Below, in pieces: positions 1 through 10,100 of a DNA stretch of 64,000 nucleotides; position 1 is the stretch's first letter, and every line of letters begins with the position of its first letter. Position numbers and translations under genes: made by a program. Under the pieces are notes generated by a model. The model was given only the letters and a program-made list of their open reading frames with translations. It was not told the origin of the DNA and made no database searches. The stretch is from an uncultured Helicobacteraceae bacterium (GTDB taxonomy: Bacteria; Campylobacterota; Campylobacteria; Campylobacterales; Helicobacteraceae): NCBI GenBank assembly GCA_910578285.1, contig CAJTQL010000014.1:3631-67630 (forward strand). Direction: 5' to 3'.

Positions 1-425
1 GAGAGCATGAGATTGATAAAAGTGGTTTTGTTTTGTAAAACTTCACTGGTTGAGTCGATGATTCCCGAACGAATGGTATCCACGACATCACCCCCAGCAA
101 TGATTGCGCCGCTTGCTTCGCAGACTGCTGCAATGAGAATCGCACCACCCATTGTGAGCGCCTTTGAGCCAACAGCAGGACCGACATTGTTGGCAACATC
201 GTTCGCACCGATGTTCATTGCCATATAGCCCCCAACCATTGTTGCGACAATCAAGACGGACAACCCAGAGATTCTTGAATCTTCAGAACCAAATGCAGAA
301 GCTGAATAGAGCGCAACAGCAGCTGCAAGCAGTACAAACAAAATGGCGAGCCCAAGCTTAATGAAATCAGCGCGGTTGAAGCTTGTAGCTTGCTCCAGCT
401 TGCGCATGTTTTTGATATTGTCCAT
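1..425 (-). CDS. pit: Inorganic phosphate transporter, Pit family (5' part only)
   Basis: Partial gene running off the left edge; about 141 codons of the N-terminal part are present. Reading from the ATG at 425, a short polar N-terminus is followed by a hydrophobic segment near residues 22-42 and then the Pit signature GANDVANNVGPAVGSKA around residues 72-88, followed by GGAILIAAVCEASGA. This GANDV-N repeat is typical of the PHO4/Pit family of low-affinity phosphate permeases in the inner membrane. The start is supported by a GGGGG purine run six bases upstream. An extended -10 (TGCTATAAT) lies 30 bp upstream, so the gene probably has its own promoter rather than depending on the upstream phosphatase gene. 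The C-terminal half cannot be seen. Confidence 0.88.
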   Translation of the reverse strand, partial: MDNIKNMRKLEQATSFNRADFIKLGLAILFVLLAAAVALYSASAFGSEDSRISGLSVLIVATMVGGYMAMNIGANDVANNVGPAVGSKALTMGGAILIAAVCEASGAIIAGGDVVDTIRSGIIDSTSEVLQNKTTFINLML

Positions 426-454
426 TGAATACCCCCTAGTTTTATAGCGGTGGT

Positions 455-460
455 ATTATA
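455..460 (-). promoter_or_regulatory. Extended -10 promoter for pit
   Basis: On the minus strand the sequence TGC-TATAAT lies 30 bp before the pit ATG and overlaps the stop codon of the HAD phosphatase gene. The same TGTGCTA-AAT form occurs before rpsL. Campylobacterotan sigma-70 promoters usually have a well conserved -10 and a weak -35, which fits. No clear -35 hexamer is visible. Inference only. Confidence 0.5.
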
Positions 461-1103
461 GCACATGTTGCAAACATTTCCATTGTCGATGTTGCGCGAT
501 TGGGGCGAGCAGGGAATCAGGATTGCACACAATCGGGATTTTGACTTGTTCAAGCAGCGGCAAGTCATTAATCGAGTCACTATAAAAACAAGAATCTTGA
601 ATCAAGCTTTTATAATCTTTGTCTAAATATTCTTGCAAACGTTTGACCTTGCCATTATGGAATGACAAAATGCCTTTTGTGTGTCCTGTAAAAATGCCAT
701 TTTTACGTTCTGTTTGGCTTGCAATGGTTTCAGAAATGTCAAAAAACTGGGCGATGGGCTGCACAAGGAAATCAGCTGTTGCCGAGATGACGATTTTTCT
801 GTCGTTTTTGTGGAGATGCAGAATCTCGCGCATTTGGGGATAAACGATAGGGATAATTTTTTGTGGGATAAAGTCAGCAACAAGCATGCTGACTTCTGAT
901 TCAGACAGATTGGCGACAATGCTAAGAAAAAATTCCATAAAGGCGAGCATGTCGATTGTCTTGTTTTTGTATTGCTGCGCATAGATGGCAAGCTGCTCCA
1001 AAAAGCTCAAATCGACAAGTTTGCGCTCGACACAAAACTCTATCCATTTCCCCGCGCTATCGCCTGCAATGAGTGTCTCATCGAGGTCAAAAAGCGCAAG
1101 CAA
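456..1103 (-). CDS. HAD-IB family phosphatase (SerB-like)
   Basis: A 215-residue cytosolic hydrolase of the haloacid dehalogenase superfamily, subfamily IB. Motif I is DLDETL at residues 6-11 (two aspartates for nucleophile and acid/base), motif II is the SAT in ISATADF near residue 106, and motif III/IV is the acidic YSDSINDLPLLE near residue 170, which binds magnesium. The family includes phosphoserine phosphatases and lipid-linked phosphatases, and the substrate cannot be told from sequence. The start is a TTG two bases after the fusA stop, with an AAAGG ribosome-binding site inside the end of fusA, so it is probably translated from the fusA transcript. The next gene downstream is the phosphate permease, which may be more than coincidence for a phosphate-releasing enzyme. 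Confidence 0.85.
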   Translation of the reverse strand: MLALFDLDETLIAGDSAGKWIEFCVERKLVDLSFLEQLAIYAQQYKNKTIDMLAFMEFFLSIVANLSESEVSMLVADFIPQKIIPIVYPQMREILHLHKNDRKIVISATADFLVQPIAQFFDISETIASQTERKNGIFTGHTKGILSFHNGKVKRLQEYLDKDYKSLIQDSCFYSDSINDLPLLEQVKIPIVCNPDSLLAPIAQHRQWKCLQHVL

Positions 1104-1105
1104 TA

Positions 1106-3187
1106 TCAGCCTTTACGTTTCTCAACAATTTCTTTAGCGATATTCCCGGGCACTTCGCCATAATGGCTCATCTCCATAACATATGTCCCGCGCCCTTGTG
1201 TGGCAGAACGCAAATCGGTTGAATATCCAAACATCTCGGCGAGAGGCACAAAGGCATTGATGATTTTGAGCCCTTGCCTGTCGTCCATTGAGTTAATCTG
1301 TCCACGTCGGCGGTTGAGGTCGCCAATCACATCGCCCATATATTCTTCGGGTACTTCAACTTCAACTTTCATGATGGGTTCGAGCAAAACTGGGCTTGCG
1401 TCTTTTGCAGCTTCTTTGAATGCCATAGAACCTGCAATTTTAAATGCCATTTCGCTTGAATCCACCTCGTGGTAGCTTCCGTCATAGAGTGTAACTTTGC
1501 AATCCACAACAGGGTAGCCCGCGAGCACACCGCTTTGCATTGCTTCAACGATTCCTTTGTTGACAGCGGGGATATATTCTTTAGGAATCACGCCGCCTTT
1601 AATCTCATCGACAAATTCATAGCCTTTGCCTGCTTCTTGGGGCTCGAGCTTGATAAAGACATGTCCATATTGCCCACGCCCACCGCTTTGTTTGGCATAT
1701 TTATGTTCTTTGTTCACGCTGCTGCGAATCGTCTCACGGAAGGCGACTTGGGGTTGCCCCACTTCGGCTTCAACTTTAAACTCGCGCTTCATACGGTCAA
1801 CAATGATTTCGAGGTGCAATTCGCCCATGCCTGAAATAATGGTTTGCCCGCTCTCTTCGTCTGTTTCGACACGGAAGCTTGGGTCTTCTTCGGCAAGCTT
1901 TGAGAGCGCGATGCTCATTTTTTCTTGGTCGGCTTTAGTCTTGGGTTCGACAGCGATAGAGATGACAGGCTCGGGGAATTCCATGCGTTCCAAAATCACA
2001 GGGTCTTTTTCTGAACAAAGCGTATCGCCCGTGAGCGTTTCTTTGAGTCCCACAAAGGCACAAATCTCGCCAGCAAAGATTTCTTTGATGTCTTCACGGC
2101 GATTGGCATGCATTTTGAGCAAGCGCCCAACACGTTCTTTTTTGCCTTTGGTTGAGTTGTAGACATAGCTGCCTGATTCGAGTTTGCCGCGATACACGCG
2201 CACGAATGTGAGCTGTCCCACAAAGGGGTCGGTCATGATTTTGAATGCCAAACCAGCAAACTCGCCATCATCAGCTGATTGCACAGAGATTTCTTTGCCC
2301 TCGTCTTTTGCGCTCACGCCGCGAATATCAGCGACTTCTGTGGGGGCAGGGAGATATTGCACAACGGCATCAAGCAGTGTTTGCACGCCTTTGTTTTTAA
2401 ACGATGAGCCACAAAGCATAGGAATAATACTCATTGCATGACAGCCGAGCTTGAGCCCTTTTTTGATTTCTTCCTCGTTCAACTCTTCACCAGCGAGATA
2501 TTTTTCCATGAGTTCTTCATCAGATTCTGCCGCAGCTTCGACCATCTTTTCGCGGTATTCTTTTGCTTTGTCGAGCAAATCAGCGGGAATATCTTCGATG
2601 TCATATTTTGCGCCCATTGTGTCGTCATTCCAGATGATAGCTTTCATACGGATAAGATCCACAACGCCCTTAAAGCTATCTTCTGCGCCAATTGGAATCA
2701 CGACAGGCACAGGATTCGCCTTGAGTCTTTCTTTGATTTGCGATTCGACATTATAAAAATTCGCGCCGATTCTGTCCATTTTGTTTACAAAAACCATGCG
2801 CGGAACGCCATATTTGTTTGCTTGTCGCCAAACGGTCTCGCTTTGGGGTTGCACGCCGCCCACAGAACAAAAGACTGCCACAGCGCCATCGAGAACGCGC
2901 ATTGAACGTTCAACTTCGATGGTAAAGTCAACGTGTCCGGGGGTGTCGATGATATTGATTTGGTGGTCATTCCAAAAGCATGTGGTTGCGGCAGAGGTGA
3001 TAGTGATTCCGCGTTCTTTTTCTTGCTCCATCCAATCCATTGTCGCTGCGCCGTCATGTACTTCGCCAATCTTGTGGCTCACGCCTGTGTAGAACAAAAT
3101 GCGTTCAGTTGTTGTTGTTTTGCCTGCATCAATATGCGCTGCGATGCCGATATTGCGGATTTTATTCAAGGGAATTTTTCGAGACAT
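1106..3187 (-). CDS. fusA: Elongation factor G
   Basis: A 693-residue translocation GTPase, full family length. GTP-binding motifs are visible: G1 AHIDAGKT at residues 17-24, the RGITIT switch I, DTPGHVDF (G3) and NKMD (G4). Domain IV (GGVIPKEYIPAV) and the C-terminal RSATQGRGTYVMEM stretch are intact. EF-G moves tRNA and mRNA through the ribosome after peptide-bond formation and, with ribosome recycling factor, splits spent ribosomes. It is the third gene of the rpsL-rpsG-fusA (str) group, starting 8 bp after rpsG. The ATG is fixed by the conserved MSRK-P-IRNIGI N-terminus. Confidence 0.98.
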   Translation of the reverse strand: MSRKIPLNKIRNIGIAAHIDAGKTTTTERILFYTGVSHKIGEVHDGAATMDWMEQEKERGITITSAATTCFWNDHQINIIDTPGHVDFTIEVERSMRVLDGAVAVFCSVGGVQPQSETVWRQANKYGVPRMVFVNKMDRIGANFYNVESQIKERLKANPVPVVIPIGAEDSFKGVVDLIRMKAIIWNDDTMGAKYDIEDIPADLLDKAKEYREKMVEAAAESDEELMEKYLAGEELNEEEIKKGLKLGCHAMSIIPMLCGSSFKNKGVQTLLDAVVQYLPAPTEVADIRGVSAKDEGKEISVQSADDGEFAGLAFKIMTDPFVGQLTFVRVYRGKLESGSYVYNSTKGKKERVGRLLKMHANRREDIKEIFAGEICAFVGLKETLTGDTLCSEKDPVILERMEFPEPVISIAVEPKTKADQEKMSIALSKLAEEDPSFRVETDEESGQTIISGMGELHLEIIVDRMKREFKVEAEVGQPQVAFRETIRSSVNKEHKYAKQSGGRGQYGHVFIKLEPQEAGKGYEFVDEIKGGVIPKEYIPAVNKGIVEAMQSGVLAGYPVVDCKVTLYDGSYHEVDSSEMAFKIAGSMAFKEAAKDASPVLLEPIMKVEVEVPEEYMGDVIGDLNRRRGQINSMDDRQGLKIINAFVPLAEMFGYSTDLRSATQGRGTYVMEMSHYGEVPGNIAKEIVEKRKG

Positions 3188-3195
3188 TGTTTTTC

Positions 3196-3663
3196 CTACC
3201 AGCGATAGTGTGCGAAGGCTTTGTTTGCTTCTGCCATTTTATGGACATCTTCTTTTTTCTTGAATGCTGCGCCGCGGTCATTGATGGCATCGACTAGCTC
3301 ATTTGCGAGTCGTTCAATCATTGTGCGTTCGTTGCGTTTGCGCGCTGCTTCTAATATCCAGCGAATCGAAAGCGATTGTTGGCGCACGGGGCGCACCTCA
3401 ACAGGGACTTGATATGTTGCTCCGCCCACTCTTCGACTGCGCACTTCCACAAGTGGGCGTACTTTTTCGAGTGCTTTTTCAAAGACTTCAATGCCTTTTT
3501 CTTGAGTTTTTTCTTCGATTTTGTCAAACGCTGCATAGATGATTTTTTCCGCAACGCTTTTTTTGCCGTCCAACATCATCTTGTTGATGAATTTGGTAAC
3601 AACCTTGCTGCCATAAATGGGGTCCCCTAGAATCTCCCTTTGGGGAGCTTTTCGTCTTCTCAT
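3196..3663 (-). CDS. rpsG: 30S ribosomal protein S7
   Basis: 155 residues, typical length. The N-terminal MRRRKAPQREI, the IYAA-D central helix and the VGGATYQVPVEVRP beta-hairpin are diagnostic of S7, which nucleates folding of the 16S rRNA 3' major domain and contacts E-site tRNA. It lies 18 bp after rpsL and 8 bp before fusA in the str operon. In other bacteria S7 represses translation of its own operon; no copy of that site could be recognised here. Confidence 0.98.
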   Translation of the reverse strand: MRRRKAPQREILGDPIYGSKVVTKFINKMMLDGKKSVAEKIIYAAFDKIEEKTQEKGIEVFEKALEKVRPLVEVRSRRVGGATYQVPVEVRPVRQQSLSIRWILEAARKRNERTMIERLANELVDAINDRGAAFKKKEDVHKMAEANKAFAHYRW

Positions 3664-3681
3664 TACACTTTCCTTGCGTGA

Positions 3682-4065
3682 TTATTTTGCAGCCGCTTTG
3701 GCTTTTTTCGCACCATATTTGCTGCGAGATACCGTTCGTTTTGCCACACCTGCTGTGTCAAGCGCGCCACGAATGATATGGTACTTCACACCGGGCAAAT
3801 CCTTGACCCTTCCGCCGCGAATGAGCACAATCGAGTGTTCTTGCAGGTTGTGCCCCTCACCAGGGATATAGCTAATCACCTCAAATCCGCTTGTGAGCCG
3901 CACCTTTGCAACCTTGCGCAACGCCGAGTTTGGCTTTTTGGGTGTTGTGGTATAAACTCTTGTGCAAACGCCCCGTCTTTGGGGGCATTCAACCAATGCG
4001 GGCGATTTGGATTTCTTCATCGCTTTCTTTCTTTCTTTGCGAATCAACTGATTAATCGTTGGCAC
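3682..4065 (-). CDS. rpsL: 30S ribosomal protein S12
   Basis: 127 residues, decoding-centre protein S12. The loop TTTPKKPNSALRK has lysine at residue 43 and GGRVKDLPGV has lysine at residue 88. These are the two positions usually altered in high-level streptomycin resistance, and both carry the susceptible-type lysine here. The C-terminus is lysine- and alanine-rich (KKAKAAAK). It is the first gene of the rpsL-rpsG-fusA group. A 61-bp gap from rpoBC holds an extended -10 sequence, and the TAAGGA ribosome-binding site stands just upstream of the ATG. Confidence 0.98.
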   Translation of the reverse strand: MPTINQLIRKERKKAMKKSKSPALVECPQRRGVCTRVYTTTPKKPNSALRKVAKVRLTSGFEVISYIPGEGHNLQEHSIVLIRGGRVKDLPGVKYHIIRGALDTAGVAKRTVSRSKYGAKKAKAAAK

Positions 4066-4097
4066 ATTTTTTCCTTAGAAAATAAATTTTAGCGTCT

Positions 4098-4103
4098 ATT
4101 CTA
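4098..4103 (-). promoter_or_regulatory. Extended -10 promoter for rpsL-rpsG-fusA
   Basis: TGTGC-TAGAAT on the minus strand sits 33 bp before the rpsL ATG in the gap after rpoBC. The predicted start site leaves a leader of about 25 nt carrying TAAGGA. There is no recognisable -35. It would let the str genes be transcribed separately from the long upstream transcript. Confidence 0.5.
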
Positions 4104-4126
4104 GCACAAATGGGCTTTTTAAATAC

Positions 4127-7100
4127 TTAAGTCGTACCTATTTCAAGAAGAATCTCTTTGGTGCGAATCGTTTTATTTTTGTGGATTCCTGTTCCGACTG
4201 GTATCATGTGCCCGAGCACAACATTTTCTTTCAAATCCTCAAGATAATCGATTTTTGCCGCGATACTCGCCTCTGTGAGGACTTTTGTGGTTTCTTGGAA
4301 TGAGGCAGCAGAGATGATACTATCGCTGCTAATCGCTGTGCGCGTGATTCCAAGCAGCACGGGTTCGGCGATTGCTGGTTCTTTGCCTGCTTGCAAAATG
4401 CGGTCGTTTTCTTCGCGGAAATGTCGTTTGCTGACCATATCACCTTCGATGAACTTCGTATCACCGCTATCGATGATTCGCACTTGACGTAACATCTGGC
4501 TTACGATGATTTCGATATGCTTATCAGCGATATTGACACCCTGTCTACGATAGACTTGCTGCACTTCGCTTACAATATATTTATGTAGCTCTTTTTCTCC
4601 CGAGATTCGGAGAATGTCGTGGCTTGAAACAAGCCCATCTGTAATTGCCTCGCCAGCATGGACAAATTCGCCTTCATGCACCAAAATGCGCTTGGTTTTG
4701 TCGACGATGTATTCAGCGTTGCGCCCATCGTCAGCTTCGACAATGATTTTTTCTTTGTTGCGAATCGGCTTGCCAAAGCGAATCTTGCCGTCAATCTCGG
4801 AGAGAATTGCTTGGTCTTTGGGTTGTTTGCGTGCCTCAAAGAGTTCGGTTACGCGCGGCAAACCACCTGTAATATCTTTAGATTTTGCAATGGCTTTGGG
4901 TGTTTTGGCGAGAATGTCGGTGATTCCAACATCTTCGCCTTCCCTGACATGAATCATACTCTGCGGGTCGAGTAGATAGCGCACAGTTGCGCCGTTGCTG
5001 CTTGTGATGATGATGGTTGGCTTCAGCCCGCTTGGAATGTGTTCGTTCACCATAAGCAGCGAGCGGCTCTCACCTGTGAGCTCGTCCATCACGACTTGTT
5101 CGGTTACAGTCGATGGCGAAATGTCGGCATAGCTGACTTTGCCCTCGATTTCGGCGATGATGGGGTTTGAGTAGGGGTCCCATTCAGCGATAATTTTTTG
5201 CTCGTTGTGTTTGGGCGAGGCAATCAATGTGTTTGATTCAACATTGCTGCTATCGTCAATCTCAATCATTGATTCGCGTGCGATATAGTGTCGAATCGCC
5301 TCGCGGTCATTCTCGTCTGCAATCACAGCAAACAAGCCTTTTTCGGTAACTTCCTCGCCCTTTTTAAGGCTGCGGAATCGTTCCAAGCTATCGCCCTTGA
5401 GGATATAATATTTCACAACACCTTTTTCTTTGGCAAAGATATTCTGCGGAATCGGCGCATTGTCGGCGACACGCAATTCGCTTGCATAGGGGATTCGGTT
5501 AGGGATATTCCAGCTATCCTTAATCACATCGACAATGCTGCCGTCTGTGCGCACAGATTCTCCGCTGCTGTAAGGGATATAGAGCTTGCCCTCGATTCTG
5601 CCTGTTACGCCCGCGAGGTCGTTGGGTTTGGCGATGTCGTTTTTGCGCAATTTGTAGCTCATGGTGTCGTTTGCCCCTTCAACACTCACAATGACTTCGT
5701 CATGCACAGTCTCAACTTTGAGGATTCCCTCAAACGGCGCTTTGATTTTGGGCTCGAGCAGTAAAATTGCGGCATTGCGGCGGTTTGTAACAACTCTTTT
5801 GCCGTCTTTGTTCAGCTCTGTGTTGATATTATAATAGCGGATAAAGCCCTCTTTTTCGGTAACAACCTCTTTTTCTTCTGTACTTCTGCTTGCTGTCCCA
5901 CCAACGTGGAATGTGCGCAATGTGAGCTGCGTTCCTGGCTCGCCGATAGATTGCGCGGCAATCACCCCCACAGGTTCGCCCGGATTCGTGGGTCGCCCCT
6001 CACCGAGGTTGAGCCCATAGCACTTGCTGCAAACGCCCTTTTCGGCTTTGCAAGTAACGGCTGTGCGAATCGTTACCGACTTGACATTTGCTTCTGTGAT
6101 GATTTTAGCGAGTTTTTCATCAATTAGTTTGCCCTCGCTCACGAGCACTTCGCCACTGACTGGGTCGATGACATCAGCAGCTGCAACACGTCCAAAGATT
6201 CTCTCTTCGAGTGGTTCGATGAGCTCGCGCCCGACAGAAATATCGGTAATCTCGACACCCTCATGCGTGCCACAATCTTGCATGACGACTTTAACGTTTT
6301 GACTCACATCAATGAGTTTGCGCGTGAGGTATCCCGCGTTTGCAGTTTTGAGCGCTGTGTCGGCAAGCCCCTTGCGCGCGCCATGTGTTGAGATGAAGTA
6401 TTCAAGAACGTTCAAGCCTTCTTTGAAGTTCGAAGTAATCGGTGTTTCGATAATCGTGCCATCAGGCTTTGTCATAAGCCCGCGCATCGCCGAAAGCTGG
6501 CGAATCTGCGCCGCGCTACCGCGTGCACCTGAATCTGCCATCATATAGATTGAATTGAATCCGCCCTTGTCTTCTTCAACAAGTTTCATCATCTCCTTGC
6601 TCAAATTGTTGCTCGTGGTTGTCCATGTGTCGATGATTCGGTTGTAACGCTCTTGGTCAGTTGTGAGCCCGCCAATAAATTCTTGCTGGATTCGTTTGAC
6701 TTCGTCTTTTGCTTTGCTGATGACTTTTTTCTTGTCTTTTGGAACAAGAATATCATCAGATGAAATTGAGATTCCCGCACGCGTTGCATAGTGGAATCCT
6801 AAGTCTTTGAGGCTGTCGAGGAATCGCGCGGTGATTTCAAGCCCGCCTTCTTTATAGACATAGTCAATCAATGTCGCGATGTCTTTCTTTTTGAGTACGC
6901 GATTCCAGAGCGAAATGGGCACATCAACAGGCAGAATTGAATGCAAAATCATGCGCCCAACGGTGGTTTCTATCATGCGGTTTTCAATCACCGTGCGGAT
7001 TCGCGTATTGACTTCGATTGCGCCAAACTCGAGCGCAATCATGACTTCGGCGATGTTGTTGAATAGCTTGTTCGCGCCCTTAGAATCCCTGCGCTCGAGC

Positions 7101-10100
7101 GAGAGATAATAGAGCCCAAGCACCATGTCTTGGCTTGGTACGGTGACTGCCTTGCCGCTAGCAGGCAGCAAGATATTCATCGAGCTTAGCATGAGCAGTT
7201 TGCACTCGGTGATGGCTTCTTGAGACAGCGGCACATGCACAGCCATCTGGTCGCCATCAAAGTCGGCGTTGAATGCCGAACACACGAGTGGGTGGAGCTG
7301 AATCGCCTTGCCGTCAATAAGGCGCGGATGGAAAGCCTGAATCGATTGCTTATGGAGTGTGGGCGCGCGGTTGAGCAGAATGGGGTAGCCCTCCACAATC
7401 TCTTGGAGACAGCTCCAAACCTCGCTGCTGCGGCTCTCAATCATTTTTTTAGCATGTTTTAATGTTGTGGCATAACCTTTTTCTTCAAGCTTAGCGAGGA
7501 TATGGGGCTTGAATAGTTCTAGCGCCATATTTTTGGGCAATCCACATTGGTCCATGCGGAGGTTTGGTCCCACGACAATCACGCTACGTCCAGAGAAATC
7601 CACGCGCTTGCCGAGCAGATTCTGTCGGAATCGTCCTTGTTTGCCCTTGATGATTTCTGAAAGTGATTTGAGTGGACGCTTATGCGCACCTTTAACAGCA
7701 TTCACATTGCGTCCATTGTCAAATAGCGCATCGACAGATTCTTGGAGCATACGCTTTTCATTGCGCACGATAATATCGGGTGCATCGAGCTCCATGAGCC
7801 GTTTGAGGCGTTGGTTGCGATTGATGACGCGGCGATAGAGGTCGTTGACATCACTCACGGCAAATTTACCACCATCAAGCGCAACCAACGGGCGCAGTTC
7901 GGGCGGCAAAACAGGTAGCGCGGTGAGCATCATCCATTCGGGGCGATTGCCTGAATTGACGAATGCCTCGACAACTTTGAGCCGCTTGATGATGGCTTTT
8001 TTCTTAGCTTCAGATGTTACAACTTTGATTTCTTCGCGCAAGTTTTTGAGCAGTTCGTCTAAATCGAGCTGGCTTAGGAGCTCGCGCACAGCCTCGCCGC
8101 CCATTTGTGCGACAAAGCCTGTATGTTCGAAACGTTGGTTGATGCTTTGGAATTGCTCTTCGTTGAGTACATCATATTTGCACAGCGGTTTTGTGCTTTC
8201 GTTGTCATAGAACGCCTCGCCGGGCTCGAGCACGACATAGGCTTCGTAATACAAGACGCGCTCTAAGTCTTTCATCTTGATTCCAAGCAATGTTCCAATA
8301 CGGCTTGGCAGTGAATTGACATACCAAATGTGCGCTACAGGTGTTACAAGCTCGATATGCCCCATGCGGCTTCGGCGCGATTTGGAGCTTGTTACTTCTA
8401 CGCCGCATTTTTCGCAAATCACACCACGATAGCGCATTTTTTTATATTTACCACAAAGACATTCATAGTCGCGCACGGGTCCAAAGATTTTGGCGCAAAA
8501 TAGCCCATCTCGTTCGGGCTTGAGCGTGCGGTAGTTAATCGTTTCTGGTTTTTTGACTTCGCCATGACTCCATGTGCGGATTGTTTCGGGGCTTGCGAGC
8601 TTGAGCTGGAATGCGTTGAAGTCGCTCGGACGCTTCTCTTCGCCAATTGTGAGCTGTTGTAGCTGCCCCTCTTTGCGCTCATAGACAAGCACATCGAGCG
8701 CGAGGCTTTGAAGCTCTTTGGTGAGGACATAGAATGTTTCTGGAATCTCTGTTTCTTTAACAGGTTCACCTCGTGTAATCGCCTTGTAGGCTTTAACACG
8801 ACCCTCTGTGTCGTCTGATTTAATTGTGAGCATTTCGCGCAAGGTGTGTGCCGCGCCATGCGCTTCGAGTGCCCAAACTTCCATTTCACCAAAACGTTGC
8901 CCACCAAAGAGTGCCTTGCCGCCCACAGGTTGTTGTGTAACAAGGCTATAAGGACCTGTGCTTCTTGCATGCACTTTTTCATCAACAAGGTGGTGAAGCT
9001 TGAGCATGTACATATAGCCGACATTCACACGTTCTTGCATTTTTTCGCCCGTGCGCCCGTCATAAAGCTCGGTTTTGCCATCTGAATCGATTTTGGCAAG
9101 CGCAAAGAGCTTTTCGAATTCGTCTTGATTTACTCCCTCAAACACAGGAGTGGCAAATTTCACGCCTTTTGACCAATCGCGCGCGTATTCGATGAGCTCG
9201 GAATCCTCGAGCTGGTTAATGAAATCAGCAGCTTTTTGCATCTTCGATGTCGAGGCGATTTCAGTCATTTTTGTGCGCAATGCAGCGACCCATTCACCCT
9301 GTTTTTGTGCGAAAATGTCTTCGAGCTGCTCGCCGAGCTTTTTGCCCACAAGTCCAAGATGCACCTCGAGAATCTGCCCGATATTCATGCGGCTAGGGAC
9401 ACCGAGTGGGTTGAGGACAATCTCTATCGATTCGCCATCTTTGGTGTAGGGCATATCAACTTCGGGGACGATATTGGAGACAATGCCCTTGTTTCCGTGT
9501 CTCCCCGCCATTTTGTCGCCCACTTTGAGCTTACGTTTGGTTGCGACATAGATTTTGACAAGTTTTACGACACCGCTTGGTAGAATGTCGTCTTTTTCGA
9601 GAATTGATAGTTTTTCCTCATGCTCCTCGCTCAAGTTTTTCTTCTGTTCCAAGAAATTGTTTTTGATTTGTTCGTATGTCTCTTGGAGCTGTTTGGAATA
9701 GCATTTCGCAAGGTTTGTCATCACGAATCGATTCACCGAGCGCAAATCGTCTTTTGGAATCAGCTCGCCTTTTTTGAATTTCTTGCCATTAACTTCTGTG
9801 TCTGTTTTGAGCGGCTCTTTGGAGAGCATGAGCGTGAGTCGCAACATCTCCTCGCGGTCGAGCATCATCAGCTTATCGTGGTGTTCGAGGTCGAGGCGCG
9901 CCTTTTCTTCCTCATATGCTGCAATGGCACGTTGGTCCTTATCATAACCCTTTTTGGTGAAAATTTTGACATCAACAACCGTGCCTTCGAGGCTTGGCGG
10001 GCAATAGAGAGATTTATTCACGACATGCCCTGCCTTTTCGCCAAAGATTGCGCGCAAGAGACGTTCTTCAGGAGTAGGCTTCACTTCGCCTTTGGGCGAG

